From Bacillota bacterium (GTDB taxonomy: Bacteria > Bacillota > Clostridia > DSM-8532), in the NCBI GenBank assembly GCA_023426765.1, contig JAEZBW010000359.1:1-10331 (forward strand): a DNA stretch of 10,331 bases, written 5' to 3'. Below the pieces are notes generated by a model that saw nothing but the letters and a program-made list of their open reading frames with translations, did no database searches and had not been told where the DNA came from. The position numbers were made by a program, and so were the translations under genes. This document shows positions 1 through 5,828 of this stretch, one piece after another; the first letter of the stretch is position 1; the number at the start of each line of letters is the position of its first letter.

Positions 1-933
1 CGTTATGACCCCATCCACATTGAGACCGAAAAAAAGGTCATTGTGGAAGAGATCAGCATGTATGAGGATTATCCGGAAGAAATGGTGCATGACATGCTGA
101 CCGAAGAGGTTTGGAGCGGAAACCCGCTGGGGTATCCCATCCTTGGCAGCTATCAGTCGGTTTCAGGCATACAGCGGGAGGACATCCTGGAGTATATGCG
201 CAATTACTATATCCCAGAGAACAGTGTAATCTCGGTGGCCGGGAACTTTGACGAGCAGAAGCTTGTAGAAATGGTCAGAAAATATTTCAACGGCTGGAAG
301 TCAAAGAATTTCTGTAAAGTGGTCGCTTACAAACCGTGGTTTAACAGAAGCATCAAGGTGAAACGCAAGGATACCGAACAGGTTCACATGTGCCTTGGCT
401 TCAGGGGTGTGAAGCATGGCGAGGAAAGCATGTATTCGCTTTTAACGCTGAACAATGTTCTGGGCGGCGGCATGAGCTCCCGGCTGTTTCAGAAGGTTCG
501 TGAAGAGTTGGGGCTGGCATATTCCATCTATTCCTACCCTACCTCCTACCGGGATGTCGGCATGTTCACGATTTATGCCGCCTCCAGTCCTCAGCAGTAT
601 GAAGAAGTCATCCGGCATATCCAGAATGAAATACAGACCCTCACCCAGGAAACCCTGACCGAGAGCGATGTTGAAAAAGCAAAAAACCAACTGAAGGGGA
701 GCTTCATCCTGGGTCTGGACAGCACCAGCAGCCGAATGAACAGCATGGGAAAATCCCAGCTGATGATGGGCCGGATACGGACGCCGGATGAGGTTCTGGA
801 GAGCATCAACAGGGTTTCACTCGAAAGCATTGATTCCGTCATTCAATATGTGTTCAAGACAGAGCAAATGGGTCTGTCGGCCATCGGAGATATTGATTTT
901 GATCCCAAATTGCTGGACAACATCAGGTTTTAA
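1..933 (+). CDS. M16 family zinc metallopeptidase (insulinase/processing-peptidase-like), 5'-truncated by window edge
   Basis: The reading frame is open from base 1, so only the last 310 residues are present; the family is usually a little over 400 aa. The N-terminal HxxEH zinc motif lies off the left edge, but the downstream glutamate ligand region is here (EKKVIVEEISMYEDYP, about fragment residues 10-25, the EE-I-x-M pattern). The second, inactive M16 domain carries the typical GGGMSSRLFQKVREELGLAYS block (155-175), whose Arg and Tyr help bind substrate in the family. In B. subtilis a protease of this type (MlpA/YmxG) sits just upstream of the dipicolinate synthase genes, and the same order here supports that orthology. 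The small gene ymxH that separates them in Bacillus is not seen. The substrate is unknown; the protein is probably cytoplasmic, with no signal peptide visible in the part present. The stop is TAA at 931-933, with no convincing terminator behind it, so read-through toward dpaA is possible. Confidence 0.93.
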   Translation, partial: RYDPIHIETEKKVIVEEISMYEDYPEEMVHDMLTEEVWSGNPLGYPILGSYQSVSGIQREDILEYMRNYYIPENSVISVAGNFDEQKLVEMVRKYFNGWKSKNFCKVVAYKPWFNRSIKVKRKDTEQVHMCLGFRGVKHGEESMYSLLTLNNVLGGGMSSRLFQKVREELGLAYSIYSYPTSYRDVGMFTIYAASSPQQYEEVIRHIQNEIQTLTQETLTESDVEKAKNQLKGSFILGLDSTSSRMNSMGKSQLMMGRIRTPDEVLESINRVSLESIDSVIQYVFKTEQMGLSAIGDIDFDPKLLDNIRF

Positions 934-988
934 CGGAACCTGTACCAAAACAGGCGGACATCACCTGAAATTTCAAACGTAAAAACAA

Positions 989-1018
989 GCACTTGAACCC
1001 CCTGCACGTCATACGATG
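989..1018 (+). promoter_or_regulatory. Candidate sigma-K-like (mother-cell) promoter for dpaAB
   Basis: A GCAC at 989-992 is followed, after a 17-nt spacer, by CATACGATG at 1010-1018. The known sigma-K pattern is AC, then 16-17 nt, then CATAnnnTA; here only the last base differs (TG for TA). The -10 also resembles the sigma-E box CATACAnT, but no sigma-E -35 is visible. The predicted start of transcription is near 1024-1026, about 50 nt before the dpaA ATG. In B. subtilis the equivalent operon (spoVF) is transcribed by sigma-K late in sporulation, which fits. This is a motif match by eye only. Confidence 0.5.
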
Positions 1019-1068
1019 GATTATACGCGAAGAGTATAAGAAACCGGAAAATGATTGTTGCAGGGGGT
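997..1068 (+). repeat. Perfect 10-nt inverted repeat covering the dpaA Shine-Dalgarno, with nested hairpin
   Basis: ACCCCCTGCA (997-1006) is the exact reverse complement of TGCAGGGGGT (1059-1068). The right arm contains the dpaA ribosome binding site AGGGGGT. Inside the 52-nt interval a second small hairpin, TTATAC (1021-1026) with GTATAA (1034-1039) and a 7-nt loop, shortens the effective distance. If both arms are transcribed, the Shine-Dalgarno would be paired. The left arm lies between the -35 and -10 of the candidate promoter, so a transcript started there would lack it. Confidence 0.6.
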
Positions 1069-1074
1069 ATTTGA

Positions 1075-1944
1075 ATGCAAAAACCGAAGTACCTTATCAT
1101 CGGCGGAGATATGCGCAGTACATATCTTGCCGAACTACTGAAAAAGGAATATCACCGGGTTGAGATATATGGCTTTGATAAAAAGCTTTCCAACAACAAA
1201 AATGTCAATCTGACGCAAACGGTGACCAATGCGGATGTCATCGTCTGCGGCATTCCGCTGGCTGCGGCAGGTGGCCTCGTCAACATGCCCTTATCGGAGG
1301 AAGCGCTTCCGGTTCATACCCTGATTGAAATGATACCTGACAACGCATTCTTTGTAGCCGGGAAAATCGAAAAGGATATCCGGGAAATTCTCACAAAAAA
1401 AGGGATTCATTATCTTGACCTGCTGGATCGGGAAGAAATGGCTGTCCTGAACGCAATCCCTGCGGCTGAAGGCGCCGTGGAACTGATTATCCATGCGATC
1501 CCAAGAACCATTCACAACAGTAAAATCCTCATCCTGGGCTATGGGAGAATCGGGAAGGTGCTGGCCGGCATTCTGTCAGGCTTTGGTGCCGATGTTTGGG
1601 TTGAGGCCAGAAATTATGCCGATTTAAGCTGGATTGAAGCAAACGGCTTCAAGCCGGTGCACCTGAATGATTTGGAGCGGTATGTCACAGATATGAACGT
1701 GATCATCAATACCGTGCCTCATTTATTGATAACAGCGGACATCCTGAATAAAATCCATCTGGATTGCTATCTGCTGGATTTGGCATCGAAACCCGGCGGG
1801 ATTGATTTCGAGCATGCAAGAAAACTGGGCTTTAAAACCGACTGGGCATTAAGCCTTCCGGGAAAGGTGGCACCGATGACCGCCGCTGAAATCATTAAGA
1901 AAACCATCGATAACGTGATGCTGGAAGGAGGAGGGAAAAAGTGA
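1075..1944 (+). CDS. dpaA: Dipicolinate synthase subunit A (SpoVFA)
   Basis: DpaA is the NAD(P)H-dependent reductase half of dipicolinate synthase. With DpaB it turns the lysine-pathway product of DapA into dipicolinic acid, in the mother cell, for import into the spore core. The 289 aa match the family's usual length (about 290-300). The N-terminal DpaA domain opens with KYLIIGGDMRSTYLAELL (5-22). A Rossmann fold follows, with ILILGYGRIGKVLAG carrying the nucleotide-binding GxGxxG at 155-160. The C-terminal part has the usual LDLASKPGG and ALSLPGKVAPMTAAEII stretches. ATG at 1075 sits 6 nt after AGGGGGT (1062-1068), which fixes the start. The gene overlaps dpaB by 4 nt (GTGA), so the two are translationally coupled. 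Identification is firm. Many Clostridium species lack dpaAB and use an Etf flavoprotein instead, so its presence is taxonomically informative. Confidence 0.97.
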   Translation: MQKPKYLIIGGDMRSTYLAELLKKEYHRVEIYGFDKKLSNNKNVNLTQTVTNADVIVCGIPLAAAGGLVNMPLSEEALPVHTLIEMIPDNAFFVAGKIEKDIREILTKKGIHYLDLLDREEMAVLNAIPAAEGAVELIIHAIPRTIHNSKILILGYGRIGKVLAGILSGFGADVWVEARNYADLSWIEANGFKPVHLNDLERYVTDMNVIINTVPHLLITADILNKIHLDCYLLDLASKPGGIDFEHARKLGFKTDWALSLPGKVAPMTAAEIIKKTIDNVMLEGGGKK

Positions 1945-2525
1945 ATGTTGCCGGGAAAAAAATTGGTTTTGGACTGACAGGTTCCTTTTGCACGCTGGAT
2001 AAATCACTTGCTCAAATGGAAAAGCTGGCCGCGCTGGGAGCGGACATATACCCCATCCTGTCCGGGATCGTTGAAGCTACCGATACCCGGTTTGGAAAGG
2101 CGGAATATTTCAGAAGCAGAATTGAAAAAATCACCGGGAAAAAATGTATTACCACCATTGTCGATGCAGAGCCTGTTGGCCCCAGGAATATGCTTGACAT
2201 CATGGCGATACTGCCCTGTACCGGAAATACGCTCGCAAAGCTTGCCAACGGTATTACCGATACCTCTGTGACGATGGCTGCCAAGGCGCAGCTTCGAAAC
2301 AACAAACCTGTCCTTCTGGGCATTGCGACCAATGACGGCCTGGGTGCCAACGGTAAAAACATCGGCTTGCTGCATAACACCAGCCATGTTTTTTTCGTCC
2401 CATACTGCCAGGACGATCCCAGTAAAAAGACGAATTCCCTGATATGTCTGATGGAGCTCTTCATTCCCGCACTTGAGGCGGCTTTGGACGGCATACAGCT
2501 GCAGCCGGTACTGATGCAGAACTAG
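1941..2525 (+). CDS. dpaB: Dipicolinate synthase subunit B (SpoVFB), flavoprotein family
   Basis: DpaB is the flavoprotein-fold partner subunit of dipicolinate synthase. At 194 aa it is close to the roughly 200 aa of B. subtilis SpoVFB. The N-terminus GKKIGFGLTGSFCTLDKSL (5-23) is the typical first strand and phosphate-binding loop of the flavoprotein (HFCD-like) fold. The block LPCTGNTLAKLANGITD (from residue 91) corresponds to the PxxxNT signature of that fold, and LGIATNDGLGANGKNIGLL and FFVPYCQDDPSKKTNSL follow as in SpoVFB. The start is GTG at 1941, overlapping the dpaA stop, with a strong AGGAGG at 1926-1931. In B. subtilis asd-dapG-dapA follow in the same operon; here they are absent, and a structured spacer and a terminator come next, so the operon probably ends with this gene. 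Confidence 0.96.
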   Translation: MNVAGKKIGFGLTGSFCTLDKSLAQMEKLAALGADIYPILSGIVEATDTRFGKAEYFRSRIEKITGKKCITTIVDAEPVGPRNMLDIMAILPCTGNTLAKLANGITDTSVTMAAKAQLRNNKPVLLGIATNDGLGANGKNIGLLHNTSHVFFVPYCQDDPSKKTNSLICLMELFIPALEAALDGIQLQPVLMQN

Positions 2526-2703
2526 CTCGCAGAGCAGGAAAAGTTTTTTCCATGAGCGTTTGTACGATTTGTACGCCATTTCGCAGGCGCTGAAAGCACC
2601 TTCAGGGGAGTGTTCCACGATGGTAGTCTGCGCTCCACTCCCGATTTGCACGTTAAGTGTGCAACTGGTTCGCGACTGTTTCTGACAGTTACGAACAATC
2701 CAT
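2526..2703. other. Structured, apparently non-coding spacer after dpaB; possible interspersed repeat element
   Basis: No gene with a start and ribosome binding site is seen. The stretch is dense in structure: a tandem repeat of TTTGTACG (2559-2566 and 2568-2575); GGGAGTG (2606-2612) with CACTCCC (2636-2642); TTGCAC (2646-2651) with GTGCAA (2659-2664); and a longer hairpin at 2668-2696. Frame 1 of the + strand (about 2515-2682) reads without a stop for some 55 codons and looks oddly protein-like, including FHERLYDLYAISQALKAPSG, but it has no start with a ribosome binding site and follows a stop at 2512-2514. The minus strand is also open. This pattern suits a mobile or repeated sequence or the remains of one, but only a genome search for further copies can tell. 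Confidence 0.4.
2668..2696. repeat. Long imperfect hairpin in the dpaB 3' region
   Basis: GTTCG (2668-2672) pairs with CGAAC (2692-2696). Inside it GACTGT (2674-2679) pairs with ACAGTT (2685-2690), with one wobble and one C/A mismatch between the two helices and a 5-nt loop TTCTG. No T-run follows, so it is not a terminator by itself. It could be a repeat end, a 3' mRNA stabiliser, or a protein-binding site. Confidence 0.6.
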
Positions 2704-2758
2704 ATGCATTTTGTTACAATTCATCCTGCAACAGACTTGTAACGAAATGCATTTTTTT
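2704..2758 (+). terminator. Strong Rho-independent terminator after dpaAB
   Basis: ATGCATTTTGTTACAA (2704-2719) pairs along its whole length with TTGTAACGAAATGCAT (2737-2752), with a single G-U wobble. The loop is 17 nt, and T continues from 2752 to 2758. The upstream side has no A-run, so it should act on the + strand only. It ends transcription from dpaAB about 230 nt after the dpaB stop and separates that operon from pgeF. Confidence 0.88.
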
Positions 2759-2776
2759 AGCTTCATTTCATTTCAC

Positions 2777-2824
2777 CATACCGTAATCTTACCACTTGAG
2801 AGTTGGGCAGGGGTGTGTTACTCT
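2777..2824 (+). promoter_or_regulatory. Possible promoter elements upstream of pgeF
   Basis: Transcription of pgeF must restart after the terminator, and two weak candidates are visible. TTGAGA at 2796-2801 is followed, after 17 nt, by TACTCT at 2819-2824, a fair -35 with a poor sigma-A -10. CATACCGTA at 2777-2785 fits the sigma-K -10 pattern CATAnnnTA exactly, but no AC is found at the right distance upstream. Neither is convincing alone. Confidence 0.3.
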
Positions 2825-2860
2825 AAAAATGGCATACGAGTAAAAAAGCATGGCAATCCC

Positions 2861-2866
2861 GGAGGT
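2861..2866 (+). promoter_or_regulatory. Ribosome binding site deciding the pgeF start
   Basis: GGAGGT lies 3 nt before GTG at 2870. The next in-frame ATG (2888) is over 20 nt away, and earlier in-frame codons run back through the terminator, so GTG 2870 is the chosen start despite the short spacing. Confidence 0.7.
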
Positions 2867-2869
2867 TTT

Positions 2870-3667
2870 GTGATTTCCCGGCATGAAATGAACCCCATGT
2901 GGGTTCCGATCCCTTTGGGGCATAGCGGAATAAAGGCGATATTTACAACCCGTCACGGCGGTGTCAGCGGTTCTCCGTACAACACGCTGAATTTAAGCTT
3001 CCAACGGGCGGACAGCAGGGAAAACGTTTTGGAAAACTACCGCCGCCTGTCAGAAAACCTGGGCATTCCACTGGATAAGATGGTTTTGTCCAGACAGGTA
3101 CATGGTTCGAAAGTTACGGTTGTGGATAAAAGCCATTGCGGCATGGGTTTGATCAGGGAAAACACCTATGGCGACACCGACGGTCTGGTTACCTGTGAAC
3201 GGGGCGTTGCTCTTGTAACTTTTTATGCCGATTGCACGCCGGTCTATCTGTATGATCCGGTTGCAGGCGCAATCGGGCTTGTTCACTCCGGCTGGCGAAG
3301 TACACTGATGAATATTTCTGCACAGGCTGTATGGAAAATGCAGGAGGCGTTCGGCTGCAAGCCCGATAACATAATTGCCGTTCTGGGGCCTCATATCCGG
3401 CAGTGCTGTTTTGAAGTGGGAAGTGATGTATACCGGCAATTCGTGCAGGTTTTCCCAGACATGCAGCACACCATGAAGCCCGTGGGAGAAAAGTGGCATA
3501 TTGACTTAAGCGGAATTATTCGGCACACGCTGCTCCAGGAAGGCCTTACCGCTGGCAATATTCGCGATGTCGGCCGATGTACGGTGTGTGAAAAGGAACT
3601 TTTTTTCTCTCACAGGGGAGGAAAGGGCAGCAGCGGAACCGGAGCTGCGCTGCTGATGATGATGTAA
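2870..3667 (+). CDS. pgeF: PgeF/YfiH-family laccase-domain enzyme (YlmD-like)
   Basis: This family (formerly 'polyphenol oxidase' or 'multicopper oxidase-like YfiH') has a laccase fold with a single metal site. Members have been described as purine nucleoside phosphorylase/adenosine deaminase enzymes, and E. coli PgeF as an editor of wrongly made peptidoglycan precursors. The protein is 265 aa from GTG 2870, near the usual 245-280. The metal ligands are all present: His78 in SRQVHGSKV, Cys122 in FYADCTPVYLYD and His139 in GLVHSGWRS. The family's TTRHGGVSG (26-34), AVLGPHIRQCCFEVG (170-184) and C-terminal FFSHRGGKGSSGTGAALLMM are also seen. The usual WRG is WRS here, a small change. The open frame reaches upstream to 2657, but that extension crosses the terminator and is rejected. 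The solute-binding protein gene starts 19 nt after the stop, so they are probably cotranscribed. Confidence 0.93.
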   Translation: MISRHEMNPMWVPIPLGHSGIKAIFTTRHGGVSGSPYNTLNLSFQRADSRENVLENYRRLSENLGIPLDKMVLSRQVHGSKVTVVDKSHCGMGLIRENTYGDTDGLVTCERGVALVTFYADCTPVYLYDPVAGAIGLVHSGWRSTLMNISAQAVWKMQEAFGCKPDNIIAVLGPHIRQCCFEVGSDVYRQFVQVFPDMQHTMKPVGEKWHIDLSGIIRHTLLQEGLTAGNIRDVGRCTVCEKELFFSHRGGKGSSGTGAALLMMM

Positions 3668-3676
3668 AATATGAAT

Positions 3677-3682
3677 GAGGTG
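3677..3682 (+). promoter_or_regulatory. Ribosome binding site deciding the lipoprotein start
   Basis: GAGGTG lies 4 nt before ATG 3687. The ATG codons at 3675 and 3684 overlap or touch this site and cannot use it. The choice of 3687 also gives a clean signal peptide. Confidence 0.6.
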
Positions 3683-3686
3683 CATG

Positions 3687-5177
3687 ATGCACAGGTATAA
3701 ACGAACAATTGCATGGTTGATACTTGTCTTTCTGTTTTTTATCGCGGCAGGCTGCAAATCGCGGGAAACCTTCAGCGGACAGGAGCCGACGATCACCCCG
3801 TCCATCGGCAGGTTCATGAAGGAGATCGACAGCGGCCCGGTGCAGGGCGGAACACTTGCACTGCCCATCACTGCCGTGGATACCCTGAACCCGTACCAGA
3901 CAAAGGACAGATATGTTTATTATATGGCCTGCCTGATTGTGGAATCCCTTTTTGTATGGACAGGAGAAGGCAAGGTGGAACCCTGGCTGGTTCAGACCTG
4001 GGAAACCCAGGATGCAACCATCTGGACCTTTCAGCTGAAGGAAGGTGTTTCTTTTCACCATGGCTCCTTCCTGTCGGCCTATGATGTAAAATACTCGCTG
4101 GAACTTTTAGCGAATTCCGAAAACCCTTTTTACAACACCGACATCTGCGAAAACATTGCGCAGATCAATGTGATCAACAGCAACCTTTTTGAAATTGCTT
4201 TAAAAACACCTGATTCTTCATTACCGGACAAACTTACTTTCCCAATTCTCAGCCGTTCGCAGGAGGGGAAGGCAGACACCGCTGCATCCTTATCCGGGAC
4301 AGGCCCCTATCAGCTTGATTCGGTCAGTGATACTCAGGTGAAGCTGAAACGCTTTGAAGCCTGGTGGATCGACAAACCTGCCCATCTGGAGGCCATCGTT
4401 TTCAAGGTATACCCTGAAACAGAAATGCTGGATGCTTTTCAGAATCATGAGGTGGATACGGCTTTCGTCAAAAATGTCGATTTTACAAAATACCAGCATC
4501 GCAACGATTTGAATTATCAGGTTTTTCCGGATAATCAGGGCAACTTCATCTATGTGAACCCCAACAGCCTTTTTGGTCAGTCCAACCGGCAGGATGCCCT
4601 TTTCCGGTATATTTCATCAAGGCTGTACGATATGAACCTTGGACAGGTTCAATACTTTGATGAATACAGTGAAAGCCCTCTGGATACTGAGGGTTTTCGG
4701 GAAGCGTTGGTTCAGACCGGATTGTACTGGGATGAAATCCAAAAAGCTTTCTTCTGGAGAGGAAGCCCTTTAGGGTCGGTTTCGATCATCGTTCCAAAGC
4801 AGGATATCCAAAAGCTGCATACCGCCAACTTCCTGGTGAATATTCTTCAGGATGTGGGAATCAAGGCTACAATCCATCAAACGCAAAATGCACAGGAAGT
4901 GAAGAGAGCTATCCGGAATGGCGGTTATGATTTGTCACCGGTTTCCGAGGAAATTAAGCCGTGGGAGAAGCTGGAAGCAACACTGCAGCGGGTGCAGGAA
5001 GAGCTTGGATATGGGAGGGAAAACTCCTATATCCTGCCCTTATACCGGAACCAACAGGCTATTTTATACAGAAACAGCATCCGGGGGGAGAAGAACGCAT
5101 TTTTCTGGAACCCTTATCAGGGCATTGAGTCCTGGTATTTGCCCATTCTTGTGGAAAGCAGTCTGGATGGTTCATGA
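3687..5177 (+). CDS. Family-5 extracytoplasmic solute-binding lipoprotein (oligopeptide/nickel-type), orphan
   Basis: The 496-aa protein begins with a lipoprotein signal peptide: basic start MHRYKRT, hydrophobic core to residue 19, and IAAGC with the lipidated Cys at 23. The mature protein is expected on the outer face of the membrane. Family-5 marks are GGTLALPITAVDTLNPY (54-70), WTFQLKEGVSFHHG (113-126) and the following SAYDVKYSLELL. The central motif usually written F-DxRVRQAxxxAxDR is only faintly present, around NRQDALFRYISSRLY, and the C-terminal half is short for the family. Such proteins normally deliver peptides or metals to an ABC permease, but no permease or ATPase gene is next to it. 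It may share a distant transporter, or it may act as a sensor or chaperone. It is cotranscribed with pgeF and the acetyltransferase (ATGA overlap). Family is firm; ligand and role are unknown. Confidence 0.88.
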   Translation: MHRYKRTIAWLILVFLFFIAAGCKSRETFSGQEPTITPSIGRFMKEIDSGPVQGGTLALPITAVDTLNPYQTKDRYVYYMACLIVESLFVWTGEGKVEPWLVQTWETQDATIWTFQLKEGVSFHHGSFLSAYDVKYSLELLANSENPFYNTDICENIAQINVINSNLFEIALKTPDSSLPDKLTFPILSRSQEGKADTAASLSGTGPYQLDSVSDTQVKLKRFEAWWIDKPAHLEAIVFKVYPETEMLDAFQNHEVDTAFVKNVDFTKYQHRNDLNYQVFPDNQGNFIYVNPNSLFGQSNRQDALFRYISSRLYDMNLGQVQYFDEYSESPLDTEGFREALVQTGLYWDEIQKAFFWRGSPLGSVSIIVPKQDIQKLHTANFLVNILQDVGIKATIHQTQNAQEVKRAIRNGGYDLSPVSEEIKPWEKLEATLQRVQEELGYGRENSYILPLYRNQQAILYRNSIRGEKNAFFWNPYQGIESWYLPILVESSLDGS

Positions 5178-5698
5178 TGGAAATGCATATTTCAGGGGAC
5201 AGCGTAAAGCTGCATCCGATCACAAAAGAGAATCTGTCCAGGATAAACCTGTGGTACAAGCAAACCGATTCGTTTGGTTTTGCAACAGGCGGAAAGAATC
5301 CGGAGGAAATCCGGATCGGTCAGAGCGATGGGTTAACTGGGTTTGTTCTTGGTATTTATCCGGCAAATACGGATGAGTGCATCGGCCTGGTCGCCGGAGA
5401 AATCAAGAACATCCGGGAACCTGTGCTTTGGGTGCGCACTTTTCTGATCGATACGCTCTGGCAGCGGAAAGCATACGGTTCCAACGCGTTTCAGCTGCTG
5501 TCCGATTATATCTCCAGAAATTACAGCATCAAAAAGGTTTTTGTTTCGGTATCGGTGAAGAACCAGGCGGGTGCATTATTCTGGAAAAGCCTTGGTTTCC
5601 GCTGCATCAGGCTGTTTTATGGCAAATCCGGACACAACAGCACGGTATTTATATTTGAGAAGGTTATCAAGCCCTGGCCTCCGGCTCAAATCCGCTGA
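5174..5698 (+). CDS. GNAT family N-acetyltransferase
   Basis: A 174-aa GNAT-fold enzyme, expected to transfer an acetyl group from acetyl-CoA to an amine on a small molecule or protein. The N-terminus DSVKLHPITKENLSRINLWYKQ (9-30) is the usual first strand and helix. The acetyl-CoA loop is read at WQRKAYGSNAFQLLSDYI (96-113), a variant of Q/RxxGxG/A with Ala in place of the first Gly. Motif B is SVKNQAGALFWKSLGFRCI (127-145), the common N-x-x-A-x-x-F-W/Y-x-x-x-GF pattern. The overall look is close to RimJ/RimL or spermidine-type acetyltransferases, but the substrate cannot be told. ATG 5174 overlaps the lipoprotein stop by 4 nt and has only a weak ribosome binding site, so it probably depends on translational coupling; Met codons at 5177 and 5183 are alternatives. 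Confidence 0.87.
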   Translation: MMEMHISGDSVKLHPITKENLSRINLWYKQTDSFGFATGGKNPEEIRIGQSDGLTGFVLGIYPANTDECIGLVAGEIKNIREPVLWVRTFLIDTLWQRKAYGSNAFQLLSDYISRNYSIKKVFVSVSVKNQAGALFWKSLGFRCIRLFYGKSGHNSTVFIFEKVIKPWPPAQIR

Positions 5699-5711
5699 AA
5701 CAGAACGCTGA

Positions 5712-5740
5712 TTGAACAACCGGCCGGCCCTTGTTTAAAA
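5712..5740 (+). promoter_or_regulatory. Weak candidate promoter upstream of comEC
   Basis: The 130-nt gap before comEC holds TTGAAC (5712-5717) and, 16-17 nt later, the AT-rich TTTAAAA (5734-5740) with a TG just upstream. Both boxes are poor matches. The interval also contains the 8-nt palindrome GGCCGGCC (5722-5729), flanked by AACAA (5715-5719) and TTGTT (5731-5735), which could pair as a small hairpin. No convincing terminator for the preceding gene is seen, so comEC may equally be read from upstream. Confidence 0.22.
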
Positions 5741-5828
5741 GGCACATCACGACTGCAGGAAAAGCACATCTGAAAACCCGCTTATCAGGCACAGAAAAAC
5801 CCATGAAAGAATAGTTGGAGGATCGGGC

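Noticed and set aside
939..954. CCTGT/ACAGG hairpin after the M16 gene as a terminator
   Set aside because: Only 5 bp, and no T-run follows.
2537..2551. GGAAAA/TTTTCC palindrome just after dpaB as a terminator
   Set aside because: AT-rich 6-bp stem with the T-run inside the stem and not after it; the real terminator is at 2704-2758.
2004..2651. 215-codon minus-strand frame opposite dpaB
   Set aside because: It lies almost wholly antisense to a clearly identified gene and has no ribosome site or recognisable fold; its first 40 residues fall in the repeat-like spacer discussed above.
2657..2869. Upstream extension of the pgeF reading frame by about 70 codons from ATG 2657
   Set aside because: It runs through the strong terminator at 2704-2758, has no good ribosome site, and its residues are unlike the family; GTG 2870 after GGAGGT gives the normal length.
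3675..3686. Earlier ATG codons (3675, 3684) as the lipoprotein start
   Set aside because: They overlap or touch the GAGGTG ribosome site at 3677-3682; ATG 3687 gives proper, if short, spacing and a clean signal peptide.
3546..4061. 171-codon minus-strand frame spanning the pgeF/lipoprotein junction
   Set aside because: Antisense to two well-supported genes, with no ribosome site and no motif.
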